Shown: piece by piece, positions 35,026 to 47,445 of the stretch
Layout of the letters: every line of letters starts with the position of its first letter
How positions within the stretch are numbered: the first letter of the stretch is position 1
Assembly (NCBI GenBank): GCA_964016885.1
Contig: OZ024743.1
Span: 72,735,125-72,799,124 of the forward strand
Reading direction: 5' to 3'
Source of the DNA: Eledone cirrhosa
Lineage: Eukaryota > Mollusca > Cephalopoda > Octopoda > Eledonidae
Length of the DNA: 64,000 nt
The notes under the pieces: model-generated
The model's input: only the letters and a program-made list of their open reading frames with translations
Told to the model about the DNA's origin: nothing
Database searches by the model: none
Translations under genes and position numbers: made by a program

Positions 35026-35817
35026 TTCAACTCCTTGATATGAGGGAGAACATTTAACGATATTCACTCACTAGAGTTTTGTCCCCCATATGAAGATTAA
35101 GCAGCCAAAACACGCTGACTGCTATCGTCCTCAGTTAGGGTCATAAAACTATCAAGTCTTTATCTCTCAATAGCTGTAACCGACGCTGGACGGCAACATC
35201 GAATCTTTAGAATTACAGTCAGTCACAGTTAGTGTGAGTGAGTACACACACACTCACATACACCGACGAGAGGTCGAAGAAAATATATATACAAACCAAC
35301 ATAGTATTCACCGAATGTTAGTTTACAAAACAACGAATGTTATATTGGTCAAATCTCCATTTGACGATGTAAATTGGAGAAATTGGGTCAACCGCAACCC
35401 TATACACACGCAAGAAAATTCAGTTCAATGTTCTGCTGTACGTGTATCGATTGAAGTGTAAATAGTGTATGTTTTGGTATATACAGATCCGTACCGTCTA
35501 AAAAAGTGTATATTTTGGTATATACACATCCATGTGAAGAGCAAGTATTCAGTTCATATCGAACTCTGTTTATGCCGTTGTCCCATTGAGAATTTCAAAC
35601 TAACTCTGACCGACTGTAATTCTAAAGATTTGATGTTGAGATTAGACCCGTCCACCGTCTTTTACAGCTATTGAGAGATAGAGACTTGATAGTTTTATTA
35701 GCCTAACTGAGGACGATAGCAGTCAGCGTGTTTTGGATGCTTAATCTTCATATGGGGGAGAAAACTCTAGTGAGTGAATATCGTTAAATGTTCTCCCTCA
35801 TATCAGGGAGTTGAAGA

Positions 35818-35912
35818 CAATTCATTTTCAACTGACGAGATCAGTGATAATCGATCATGGCCGCAAGATCGTTCTATCTGTTATTGAAACATGTGTCGTG
35901 ATTAAAATGATT
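35818..35912 (+). ncRNA. Hammerhead ribozyme motif, right arm of H2
   Basis: CTGACGA at 35832-35838, GAAACATGTGTC at 35886-35897, with the same stem II design as the left arm. Stem I uses CATTTT/AAAATG, but the base pair next to the core (A/G) is lost. Confidence 0.7.
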
Positions 35913-36077
35913 GGACATTTTTTACCATGCCGTCGGATTTTTATTTTCATACAAATACTCCGTTTTACATCTTCTAGCTGTTCCCTTAAATGGAATTGGA
36001 GATATACAAAAGCGTGGAGAACTTAATATTGCTAACAAAAGTTTATTGGACCGTATGACACAACCAATAATACACCT

Positions 36078-36079
<2 letters not shown>

Positions 36080-36157
<78 letters not shown>
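36080..36157. repeat. (AT)n microsatellite
   Basis: About 78 bp of AT. Confidence 0.95.
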
Positions 36158-36159
<2 letters not shown>

Positions 36160-36224
36160 GTTATATATATATGACAAGTAAGTATGTTTTGAAACAGTGA
36201 GTGAGCAGGTTTGTAATTAGAAAT

Positions 36225-36330
36225 AGAATAGCTTTCACCGTATTTTTGTTTACTAAAGGAATTTTAGTCTGATAATGGGGTTTAGAACCCTCAGATAAAT
36301 GGAAAAAGATGAGTATTGATGTATATGGGA
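36225..36330 (+). repeat. Fragment related to 48377-48480
   Basis: TAGCTTTCACCGTATTTTTG, CTGATAATGGGGTTTAGAAC and ATGGAAAAAGATGAGTATTG match 48384-48470. The GGGTT..AACCC hairpin after CTGATAA is retained. Confidence 0.65.
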
Positions 36331-36423
36331 TGTACATATATATATACTCCCATAAACTATCAACTTAATTAAGTTTATTTATTTAAAAGTGTGCGTCGAA
36401 GCGGTTAAGTTAATTTAATAGTC

Positions 36424-36485
<62 letters not shown>
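36424..36485. repeat. (GT)n-(AT)n microsatellite
   Basis: GTGTGTGTG then AT dinucleotides. Confidence 0.95.
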
Positions 36486-36487
<2 letters not shown>

Positions 36488-38156
36488 AGCTTATAGTTGA
36501 TTCAAATGTTACCCAGAATTACCCAACTGAACAATCGCTTGTGAGGCGACTATGTGTAACAAATGAATAATCAGTTTAGAAATATTCTACGCTATCCATC
36601 TCTAAATATCTTAAAGCTTAACGATTTGGGTTTAAAGAGATAAACATAGTTTGATGTTATTATATAACAGATATTCTACTGTAAGGAGTTTTCCGATGAA
36701 AAACAAACATTTTAGCTTTTTGTATATTCTATATCTTTGATATATAATGTATACCTTTTAACAGATGAATATTATGAAGTTTTTATTCAGATGAATAAGT
36801 GCGATTATTTCACATTATATGGTTTCTGATTTCAACAACAAAGATGATATATTCTCAAACATATTACGAAATATCAGGGAAGGTATTGTCGCCAGTTTCT
36901 ATAATGCAGAGTTCTGTAGACAATTGACTTCATATTATTTGTTATTTTAGTAATTAATTGACATCAATATCAACGTTTCTCTATACACTACAATTCCAAC
37001 ACATTTCAGTAATGTTGCAGAATCTTATTCATTGGAAATATTGTTTTCCTTTTGTAGTTCGAAAACCACAGATCGTTTCCCTAAATCAATTACCGAATCG
37101 ATCGGAATCTGTATCGTATTCTTATTTTATTGCCCCGAATTTGTAAGAAAGTCGACTTCACTGCATTGTAAATGAAATTGACAATCTACCGTTCTTCTTT
37201 CAACTCTTTCTTTCACCAAAAATAATATAAAGAACGGTGACACCAGATGGTGACGGTATCAAGAATCTTCAACAGAAGCTAGCAGTTCAAGGTTACCAGA
37301 ACTTATACTTATCCTATAGTCGATCAATACACCTACTTGTATATTTCATGTAGAGAATCACCCATTTATTTGGCTAAGAGGAAATACTACATTTCCATAA
37401 TAGAAAAACACTATAGGAACACAATATTATTAGACATTCACACAAATTCATACATAATCTCAGTTTCTATTCTTGTGTAATAATATTTAATATATTGGTA
37501 TACCTAAGTTAATTACGCAAGGAATATACACTCTCTATACTAAGACCAAATCGATTGGTTTATAAATAGTAATTTACTCAATTTACTTAATGTGCTAGAA
37601 TCAATCGTTTAAATAATCATGAATACGATTATTACGCATTCAAAGATATTTATTCATATATATCTAACTAAAATGTCGAGAGGTGTGATATTTATATATT
37701 TCCGTAAATAATAGCTAGTAAATTAAGTGAAACGAAATAGTATAACTGTGAATCGAAAGCTGTGCTCTTACTCAGCTGGGTGATAGCACAACACTTTGTT
37801 CTACTACGCTAGGCAGACATATACAAATTAATCAGATAAAATTCAAATAAGTTTGTATTCGGGTTAACTATCTGAGCCAGTGGGAGTGATAATAAATAAA
37901 TATGATTAACGATCAACTGAAGTATACTACAGCTGGGTAGGACTGACACTTCCAATCGGCCGTTTGGATATCTGCCAGCAAATCTAAATGGAAAGTGTGT
38001 AAAGTCGGAAACAGAATATATTCAAAATAACAAAACGATGTAAAGATAATTGATTATGGATGACAAGCGAGTAGAATCTCCAACTGCAAAAGATGCTCAC
38101 AATATCTATCCATGTCTATCTATCTGTATATTTATCGCAAAATCTCTTTATCTATA
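36486..38156. other. No recognised feature
   Basis: 1.7 kb of AT-rich unique-looking sequence with stops in all frames. Confidence 0.55.
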
Positions 38157-39076
<920 letters not shown>

Positions 39077-39190
39077 TTCTTCTTCTTCTTCTTCTTCTTC
39101 TTCTTCTTCTTCTTCTTCTCCTTCTCCTCCTCCTCCTCCTCCTCCTCCTCCTCCTCTCCTCCTTCTTCTTCTTCTTCTTCTTCTTCTTCA
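39077..39190. repeat. (TTC)n/(TCC)n microsatellite
   Basis: TTC units, then TCC units, then TTC. Read on the minus strand it is (GAA)n, comparable to the tail at 50603. Confidence 0.95.
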
Positions 39191-39337
39191 TCTTTGCTCA
39201 TTTATTCCTGAGAGGGTCGTGAGGGCAGGGTCTTCTAACTCTTCTTCCAACGGGCCCTGACATTTTCTTAATATGACGTAAAGGGAAAATAAATATTTAA
39301 CACAAAATTGTGAGGCCTTATAATTATAATGATTATA

Positions 39338-39474
39338 GAGTTACGGCCCTTGCCATTCTGAGTTCAAATCCCGCCGAGGTTAACTTTGCCTTTCATCCTT
39401 ACGGGTTCGATAGAATAAAGTACCAGTAATGCACTGGGTAATTGCTGGCCTTGTGCCAAAAGTAGAAATAATTA
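39338..39474 (+). mobile_element. S1 SINE, 5' truncated
   Basis: TTACGGCCCTTGCCATTCTG to AAAAGTAGAAATAATTATTG. Confidence 0.85.
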
Positions 39475-39489
39475 TTGGATTGCGACATA

Positions 39490-39760
39490 TTATTTGAGGG
39501 AGCCAGTGATTTAGCGGTAATGGTTTTGGACTTACGATCATACTGTTGTGTGTTCAATTCCTGGGCTAGTTGTGTTTTGTATTCTTGAGCACAACAGTTC
39601 ATTTCATTTTGGTCCAGTATACTTAGCTGAAAATAAATAGCAACAATAGCTGGGGGGTTTAATCCTGCGATGAACTGGTGTCTTGTCCTTCACGCCACGA
39701 AACCGTGATAAGCTCCGGTCTGACGATCCTCCTGATTGGAGACAGACCTTTTACTTTAGG
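39490..39760 (+). mobile_element. Different tRNA-derived SINE-like repeat
   Basis: TTTAGCGGTAATGGTTTTGG then box-B-like GTGTTCAATTCCTGGGC, and a body with CTGCGATGAACTGGTGTCTT and CGTGATAAGCTCCGGTCTGA. Only one copy in this window, so the family call rests on the tRNA-like head. Confidence 0.5.
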
Positions 39761-40494
<734 letters not shown>

Positions 40495-40555
40495 GTTGTG
40501 TATAATGGTAGCTATGGTGCTTCCATAGGCGGTATGCCAACATTAGCAGAGTAGA

Positions 40556-40896
40556 GTGTAGATAGTATAAAGAAAACGAAAAATCAGTGATGCATCTCGA
40601 CTTAATTTATTGCGTGTTACAATTGTTTCGCCGACAGGTAGCTCGAGACATGGTCCTTGTATGGATCTGGCTGATTCTACTGCTGCGGGTTCTTTCAGAC
40701 ACGGTTGTTTCCTCTGGAGCAAATTTTATCAGTGATAAAATTGGCTCCAAACGAAACACCCGTGTCTGAAAGAACCCGCAGATGTAGAATCAGCCAGATC
40801 CATACAAGGACCATGTCTCGAGCTACCTGCCGGCGAAACAATTGTAACACGAAATAAATTAAATCCAGATGCATCACTGATATTTCGTTTTCTTTA

Positions 40897-40900
<4 letters not shown>
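40556..40900. mobile_element. Fold-back element H3, near-perfect 345-bp palindrome
   Basis: Arms 40564-40725 and 40737-40896 pair almost completely (for example GGTCCTTGTATGGATCTGGC with its complement at 40796-40815). The termini AGTATAAAGAAAACGAA recur once at 45041-45060. Next to (AT)n on the right. Confidence 0.9.
40698..40766. ncRNA. Two back-to-back partial hammerheads at the centre of H3
   Basis: Plus: GTGATAA, stem II TTGG-CT-CCAA, GAAA, stem III ACA-CCCG-TGT, GTC. Minus: CTGATAA, weaker stem II, GAAA, ACA-ACCG-TGT, GTC. In each half the stem I 3' strand is present, but its 5' partner sits in the opposite arm, so neither half is a complete simple hammerhead. Confidence 0.45.
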
Positions 40901-40975
<75 letters not shown>

Positions 40976-40999
40976 AACGAGTAGGCCCCCGACGGCTGA

Positions 41000-41029
<30 letters not shown>
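40899..41029. repeat. (AT)n tracts around an F1 fragment
   Basis: AT 40899-40972 and 41000-41029, with the F1 piece GAGTAGGCCCCCGACGGCTG between. Confidence 0.9.
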
Positions 41030-41033
<4 letters not shown>

Positions 41034-41125
41034 AAGGAGTTGTGGCAAGGAACCAGATGGACCATAACGCACCAGAGTACTCAATACTTAGGGTAGTAGA
41101 GTGGGTAATAGGAAAATGCATGTAT
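40975..41125 (-). repeat. F1 repeat, copy 3, minus and interrupted by (AT)n
   Basis: GGAACCAGATGGACCATAAC, CACCAGAGTACTCAATACTT and AGGGTAGTAGAGTGGGTAAT are the reverse of the F1 body. The ribozyme-like head is reduced to 25 bp and separated by AT repeats. Confidence 0.75.
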
Positions 41126-42940
41126 ATATATATATTTATATATATATATATTGACCTGTAATAGACAAATATTGTGATATACGTGCAGCGATAGAAAAAA
41201 AGGAAGATTTAAAAACAAGAAAGTGTAAGAGAAACTTAGAAAGTAATAAAGAAAGATAGATAGATAGAAAGAGACAGAGGAACTATTTTTTCTAGAAAAG
41301 GAGGTTATTGTCCAGCTACTGTATTGGTGTCACTACTTGATTCGAGTTAAGTATGGTGGATTGGCAGACTTGATACAACGTGAGATAAAATATCATTGTG
41401 GTATTTGTTCTAACTCTTTACATTCTGAATTCAAATCCAGTTGAGGACAAATTTGTCTGTCTTTGTACCGAGACCAATACCACAAAATATCAGTGTGGTG
41501 TTGTCGTTAATGTTATCAAGTTTGCCTTTCTTCAAATGTTCATAGCCTAAACCAGGTTCATTTTCAGACATCTAGGTATGTCCTGTGCGTCCTACTTCAA
41601 CATGCGATATGAAATAGCATTGCAAATAACTTGAAATTACTCTGTCCCGCCTTATATAGGAAATAAGACATTAGGTTGTCTAGATTTAGATCTATTAGAC
41701 AATGCAGCGATACACACGCATACGCACACACAAAGTTACGCGCGCTCACTCAAGTAAAAAGCAAATAAAGAAAACTGTTCAAGGAGAGTTATTTTCCTAG
41801 GAAACTAAACACTGACAATAATGTAAGTTCCCGGGTGAGATTGGGTAGTTATAAAACTAATAATATCGGCACAGATTTTTTTTATTCTGAGAAGAAGTTT
41901 TTCGAACTATTTATTTTATGAAAAAAAAAAATATCAATCGCTATTAATTATTAAATTCCTATCCCATTTAGGATATAAAATTAGGGTCTTAATCATCATA
42001 TGAGATACTAAACTACATTCTTTCTTTCATATCGTTGTTAAATCAATTGAACAATACCAACACATTAATACAGTATTTCTGTGTCATTCTGCTCTCCATG
42101 TTTTCCTATTAATAACATTCCTCCTTTGTTATATTCATATTCAATTTAATATAAAAATTCTGACATTTATTCAACCTCTGAAAAAGCAAATCCCTTGATA
42201 ATATCGGATGAAGCTATCAGAGAAAGGAACAATAATTAAAAAATAAACATTATATGTTAAATGAGGTAATAAATATTTCAGTTGGATAGTCAGAAAGTCA
42301 CCTAGGTCTTATAGGTTATATGTCAAATCTATTATTGCTCTCTGTAAGCCATATTTGTGGAAGTGATAAAATATTGAAAGACATAAAATTAATATTTTGT
42401 CACATGGTTAATATTTGCAGTATTGTATGTTAATTCTTTGGGGTAAAATAAAAGATAAACATAATTTATTTAAGAGTGTAACAATGTTAATGGTATTATG
42501 AATAAAGAAAATAATATAATATTCAGCAAAATAAAGGAATTTAAACAAAATACTTCTCCGATTAGAAGTTGAATTTTATGAAACAAATATCTTTTATCTG
42601 CATGTTTCTTCTGCGTATTTGAAAAATTGTCAAGTTGACATTTGGGACTTGACAAATGCAACAGTTAATTTAATTTTAATCTTCTGGGAACAAAGATTGG
42701 TCTTTGGACAGGTATAAGAATATACCCATATACACGTGCATGCATCTGCATAGATATTTGTTTCACACAGTGAAGCACTAAGGCAAATATTTAAATATTC
42801 TGATATGACTGTGCTTAACAAAATTTATTTTGAAACAACGTGGTTTGAGTTTGGTCCAAAGGTCTACCTACACTATCCACCTTTTCATATAAATCAGATA
42901 GACGGACACTCTGTTTATGAGTCAGGCTATGTATGAATAT
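41126..42940. other. AT-rich, no gene; possible very old SINE at 41349-41480
   Basis: 41349-41480 contains ATGGTGGATTGGCAGACTTG and TACATTCTGAATTCAAATCC, reminiscent of the S1 head. The rest shows nothing. Confidence 0.4.
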
Positions 42941-43204
42941 ATATATATATATATATAATTGGGTTTATTTAGAGCTCACTTGTACATTATGATAGCCTGA
43001 GGACTTCGGGCGGCATTTAACCTAAAAAACATTGAAAAATTCCTAAAACAAATTAAAAACTTCCTAAAATATAATTTTAAAACTTCTTCGAGAAACACCT
43101 TTCTTGGCGTGATACAGAGGATGGCCGAATGTGTTGATGCTGTCTCTTCAACAGCCGGCCTCTATATGTATATCGTAATCACTAATTATTGACAACAACT
43201 CAAC
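42941..43204. other. No recognised feature; short (AT)n at 42940-42956
   Basis: Unique sequence containing GATAGCCTGAGGACTTCGGG. Confidence 0.4.
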
Positions 43205-43345
43205 AAGGATCTTATGCTGGTTAAAGGTAAAACAATAATTGTGTTACGATGAATCTTCTCAAGAACTATGTTAATGGTACTCGTGCCTGTAGAATGCTCA
43301 GTCACTTGCAGTCACTATTCTGTTTATCAAACAACTTGAATGTGG
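43205..43345 (+). repeat. Dispersed repeat, also at 51650-51805
   Basis: GTACTCGTGCCTGTAGAATG and CTCAGTCACTTGCAGTCACT correspond to GTACACGGGTCTGTAGAATC at 51711. I recall similar sequence as a frequent cephalopod repeat. Confidence 0.5.
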
Positions 43346-44266
43346 GTACAGATAGAGTCCCAATACAAACATACACATACACATACACGTGTACATACGG
43401 GAGTGTGTGCATATGAATATCATTGTCTGTATCAATACGCTGTGCTTTTGTCTTTAAATATGATATATATTCTCAAAGTCGTAATTTGGAGATCGACCAG
43501 TCACGGAAAATATTATTGGTGACGATGATGATGACGTTAATCTTTTATTGCTCTCCTCTAGATTTAGACGCATGAAACACTTTGTCAACGTTGTTATCTT
43601 TGTATTTATCATCATCATAATTATTTTCATCATCATCATTTAAAATAACTTTATTGAAACTATTCAGACGTATCATTTACTTTCTAAAGAAATTATGTCA
43701 TGCTCAACAAGTACATGATTCAGAATAAATTTCCTACACAAAATATATGAATAGATACTCGACAATTTTCTGTTTAGGCCACTATTAATCTATTCATTTA
43801 ACACATCCTTTCACGCCAGTTACACCCAACATGGTGTTTTCAGAATATAAAAGTTATATTTCATGACATATATACAATAGATGAATTATTTATAATTCTC
43901 AATTAGCCGAACCTATAGCGCAACGTAGGATGTCTTTGCGTTAGTTAGGTATATTACCTTCTGAGTTCACACCGAGCCAAGGTTAACATTGCCTTTCATT
44001 TTAAAATTTAGCTTCAGAATGGTGTAAAATAAAATGTGCTGACAGTTAATAAACATAGCTATAACCATTGATATACATCAATTTCATATTTCAGGAGTTG
44101 ATATATTGTAGCTCATAAAACTATAGTACCGCTAGCTTATGGCACTATACATCTAGAGGGTTATGTATATTATATGTGTATATCTTGTCTGTAAAATATA
44201 GTTGATACAATAAGTTTATGTATAAAAAATAATAACATCGAATAAGAGATTCAATACAATTATAAT

Positions 44267-44269
<3 letters not shown>
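43346..44269. other. No gene; ATC-rich and one very old SINE-like piece
   Basis: 43603-43640 is ATCATC-rich. 43955-44045 (TTCTGAGTTCACACCGAGCC, AAGGTTAACATTGCCTTTCA) is a decayed S1 relative. The rest is unique AT-rich DNA. Confidence 0.45.

Positions 44270-44315
<46 letters not shown>
44270..44315. repeat. (AT)n microsatellite
   Basis: AT run at the left end of an F1 palindrome. Confidence 0.95.
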
Positions 44316-44318
<3 letters not shown>

Positions 44319-44473
44319 AAAATGTATGACCCAGACGGCAGAGCTCATGCCGTTTCGACGGCTATTTCTGTACCTGAAATAGCCGTCGAAAAGGCTTGAG
44401 CTCTGCCGTGGTGGTCATATATTTTCCTATTACCCACTCTACTACCCTAAGTATTGAGTACTCTTTATACTAT

Positions 44474-44475
<2 letters not shown>
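44316..44475 (+). repeat. F1 repeat, copy 4, palindromic head
   Basis: The head CAGAGCTCATGCCGTTTCGA..ACCTG..AAATAGCCGTCGAAAAGGCT folds back on itself (44316-44372 with 44377-44432). The body then reads ATTACCCACTCTACTACCCT. Confidence 0.8.
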
Positions 44476-44476
<1 letters not shown>

Positions 44477-44504
<28 letters not shown>

Positions 44505-45034
44505 ACGTTTAACGTCCGTGTTCCACGCTTGCATGGGTTTGGACGGGGGTAGTCCCACTTGAGGCAAGAGTGATTGTCTTGCTCGCATAGGACTGTCTGG
44601 CAGGTTTTCTACAGTTGGATGCCCTTCCTAACACCAACCACATTTACAGTGTGGGTCTGGGAGGTTTTTACCGTGTTGCCTACACGGCCACATTACAGCG
44701 TGGACTGTGTGTTTTTTGTCGTGACACCTACACGATCTCATTTGTTTCGGCCTCGATGGCGCGGCACCAACATAACTTTACATAGAACGGGGTGGTGTGG
44801 ATCGGGTGGGGGTGGGGGTGGTGGGACGGGGTGTATTTTGTTAGAGATGCCTACTGGCTGGAGTAGGTTTTACTATATATTTAGGTAAGGCGGGTCTTCT
44901 CTGTTACTGAGTACCGCCAAAGGTCTCGGTCCAGTGACATTGTCTTGGAGAGGTGTAAGTGTGTGATGTCGGAGTTTATCAGCTCGTCCCAGGTTTTTCT
45001 AGGTCTGCCTATTCCGTGACTACCGTCTATATAT
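44477..45034 (-). pseudogene. LINE 3' end: RT C-terminal piece, 3' UTR and (GAT)n tail
   Basis: Minus strand from 45034: GSHGIGRPRKTWDELINSDI and then LSKTMSLDRDLWRYSV, the RPRKTW..DR..WR signature found at the end of many CR1/RTE-type LINE ORF2 proteins. The long 3' UTR contains ACGGACGTTAAACGTTGATG and ends in (ATG)n, (ATC)n on the plus strand at 44477-44503. The RT core is missing. Same family as 28373-28427. Confidence 0.65.
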
Positions 45035-45039
45035 ATATA

Positions 45040-45475
45040 TAGTATAAAGAAAACGAAGAATCGGTGATGCATCTGGACTTAATTTATATATGTATTAGAA
45101 AGTGAGGTTTTTTTACAAAATGAAAAATAACCGAGGTGTCCTACACGAGTGAAAGTATAAAGAAAAAAAGATGAAATCGAAAATGCAACTGGAGTCTTAT
45201 TTAAAATAAAATATATATATACATTTATTTGGTTCCTTTACCGATTTCGCATTTCTTCTGCTTTTCAAAAGTAGAGTTGAGATGGAGGGTCTGTAGTATT
45301 TCTCACAGATGTGAGAGAAACCACAGACCAACTCTACTTTTGAAAAGTAAAAGAACTGCGAAACCGGTAAAGGAACCAAATAAATATATATATATTTTTT
45401 TAAATAAGACTCCAGTTGCATTTTTAATTTCATCTTTTTATCTTTATATATATATATATATATATTAAAAACTGC
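45040..45475. mobile_element. Fold-back element H4 (45135-45455) next to an H3-type end
   Basis: 45041-45085 matches the H3 terminus (GTATAAAGAAAACGAAGAAT). 45145-45300 and 45310-45455 are inverted arms (TTTGGTTCCTTTACCGATTT with its complement). The centre has GATGTGAGAGAAACCACAGA, faintly hammerhead-like but not supportable. Confidence 0.75.
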
Positions 45476-46156
45476 ATTAACCGAAATGTACATATCTTTT
45501 TTATAAAGCAGTAAAATGGGAGATTTTAAAGAACCTTTTTTGAAACTTTTAGTAAGCTAATGTACGAAGGAAAGGCAACATTCTTGGATTCATGCTAAAT
45601 TTGCGGAAAGTTTACGTGATGACAAAGGTTGCTTCGGCTTTCTGCTAGCTAAATACTTTAGAAACCAACTCACTCAATCACAGTATGGAAGATTTTCAAT
45701 AAACATGAATGACATACATCACTGAATTATTGCAAATGAATATTCTGCTGATTTTGAGATCATTCCTTTGCTTTACCATTGTTAAGAAGATGAAATGGTG
45801 TTCATACTGCCATTCTAATTTGAAATATAAGACATCACTTTAATTTAAGCAAACTATATTTATTTCATTGAAAATCAAAGTAACACGCACGTCTTTGATA
45901 ACATTTCGCCAGCTGCGTTAACGCAATAAAAAAAATGTAACCAGTATAATAAACATTGAAGATTCCATCAACACGTAGAGCGTTGTGACTATTCAACTTA
46001 AAAGCTCTCCTGTGCGAGAGTATTCTCATTCAATGATTTAGGAACATACAGATGGTGGATTGTGTCATTATATCACATCATTTGTGAATCTTCCAGTGTC
46101 TTACAAAGATGGCATTCATTCAACCTGAGTTGATATACTCATATATATATATATAT
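45476..46156. other. No recognised feature
   Basis: AT-rich unique-looking sequence. Confidence 0.5.
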
Positions 46157-46405
46157 AGGAACAAGTAAGACCCCGACGGCAGAACTCAAGCCGTTTCGAC
46201 GGCTATTTCTGTCAAGAAATATCCCTCGAAACGGCTTGATCTCTACCGTCGGGATCTTACTTGTTCCTATTACCCACTCTACTACCCTAAGTATTGAGTA
46301 ATTTGGTGCGTTATGGTCCATCTGGTTCCTTACCACAATTCCTTCGTTATATATATATATATATATATATAACGAAGGAATTGTGGTAAGGAACCAGATG
46401 GAGCA
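46157..46405 (+). repeat. F1 repeat, copy 5, two nested palindromes
   Basis: Head palindrome 46157-46267 (GGAACAAGTAAGACCCCGAC with its complement), body, then a second palindrome around (AT)n at 46345-46370 (TTACCACAATTCCTTCGTTA and its complement). The body is thus partly duplicated in inverse orientation. Confidence 0.8.
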
Positions 46406-46406
46406 T

Positions 46407-46597
46407 AATATCCGTAGTGGTATGGTCAACTAACTGTTTTGTAACCACTTCTACCTAACTCGTCCCAAGGACTGAGTGCTCTACCACTACGGATATTACC
46501 TTCCAGTGTTCTACAACTATATATATATACGAGTTAAAGATCCGCAAAGGTGAAACAATTGTTCTCGATATGGTGAAGTAACTGTTGGGTAACCACT

Positions 46598-46600
<3 letters not shown>
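46407..46600 (+). mobile_element. Penelope-like element end fragments
   Basis: GTAACCACTTCTACCTAACT, CGGATATTACCTTCCAGTGT and AGGTGAAACAATTGTTCTCG match the region directly downstream of the PLE coding remnant at 53198-53460 (53650-53785), so these are likely PLE terminal sequence. The pieces are separated by AT repeats. Confidence 0.6.
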
Positions 46601-46604
<4 letters not shown>

Positions 46605-46636
<32 letters not shown>

Positions 46637-46702
46637 GAAAAGTGTAGAAATTATCGTAGCAAGAAGCCAACAGTATTCCATTATATATATATATATATAT
46701 AT
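46605..46702. repeat. Two (AT)n microsatellites
   Basis: 46603-46633 and 46682-46702. Confidence 0.9.
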
Positions 46703-46740
46703 AAGGTGGTTCTATGGTAATAATTTGATATACCAGAACT

Positions 46741-47264
46741 TAATATCAAGATAAGCAGAACAACTAAAATTCAACCAATTCTAGGGGTACATTGAACCAA
46801 TTCTAGGGCTACATTGAACCCTCAGATATATAACTTTATTCATTATACTCCGTTATGTAGAGAACAAATTCTGTCGTTCTATCTAGCTGCTAATTTTTGC
46901 GGGGTGGCGAATATAGACAACAAGTCCACGATTTCCCGCCTTCACTTTACACCAACGTATTTATGGGTCACTTTCACAACCTTTCAGACCTGTATTAGTA
47001 GGAGTGAGGTCATATATTTTATCGTTCCTGAGGTTTTTAACCCTAGGAAAGGAAAATGCTTCTCTGATGATTTTTGTTTTTCCATTAATATCCATGTGAT
47101 ATCTAATATTTTGCAAAGTGAAACTGTACAGTAAGGGGCCACTTGAATAGGTAAATATTTATATTATATTTTTTTAATTCTGATTAATTTTAATTGTAAA
47201 TTAATTTTGATTTATTTTGAAAAATTGGTTGAATTTTACTTGTTCTGCTTATCTTGATATATAT
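46741..47264 (+). mobile_element. Element T1: ~520-bp repeat with 40-bp terminal inverted repeats and a hammerhead
   Basis: TATCAAGATAAGCAGAACAA..AATTCAACCAATT at the left is the inverse of AATTGGTTGAATTTTACTTG..GCTTATCTTGATATA at the right. The 106-codon frame at 46814-47134 has no recognised domain and runs through the ribozyme, so I do not call it. Flanked by AT repeats. Confidence 0.75.
47058..47139 (+). ncRNA. Hammerhead ribozyme motif in T1
   Basis: Stem I GCTTCT (47058-47063) pairs with AGGGGC (47134-47139, two G-U). Core CTGATGA is at 47064-47070. Stem II TTTTGT/GCAAAG is closed by a U-U pair, as in F2. GAAA is at 47120-47123, stem III ACTG-TA-CAGT and triplet GTA at 47131-47133. Confidence 0.72.
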
Positions 47265-47309
47265 ATATATATATATATAGAAGGATTTAAATGGATACAG
47301 TTCAGTTAA

Positions 47310-47445
47310 AAGGAATTTATTGACACGTGTTTCAATAACAGTTACATAACATGAAAACACCTGCTATCTACAAAGTATTAATTATGCAGACATTCAATAT
47401 TTCAATGTTATTATCAACTAGCATTTCATCAGAATAATTTTATTG
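47310..47445 (-). ncRNA. Hammerhead ribozyme motif with large stem II
   Basis: Minus strand: stem I TTATT/AATAA with further pairs, core CTGATGA (47432-47426), an ~87-nt stem II domain closed by AAT/ATT and TAGTT/AACTG, GAAA, stem III ACA-CG-TGT and GTC at 47324-47322. Core complete. The surrounding repeat is not otherwise identified. Confidence 0.65.

Larger units (their letters stand above)
34893..35950. mobile_element. Fold-back element H2, ~350-bp arms each with a hammerhead
   Basis: Left arm 34893-35240 and right arm 35590-35950 are inverted repeats with about 15% difference (for example GCATGGTATAAAT versus its complement at 35929). The interior of about 350 bp has no convincing ORF. 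Both arms hold an outward-reading hammerhead. Confidence 0.85.

Noticed and set aside
41349..41480. Additional S1 SINE
   Set aside because: Only the TGGATTGGCAG and GAATTCAAATCC phrases fit; the body and tail are absent, so it is only noted as possible.
46814..47134. 106-codon plus-strand frame inside T1
   Set aside because: It overlaps the hammerhead and the element interior; the composition looks like translated non-coding DNA.
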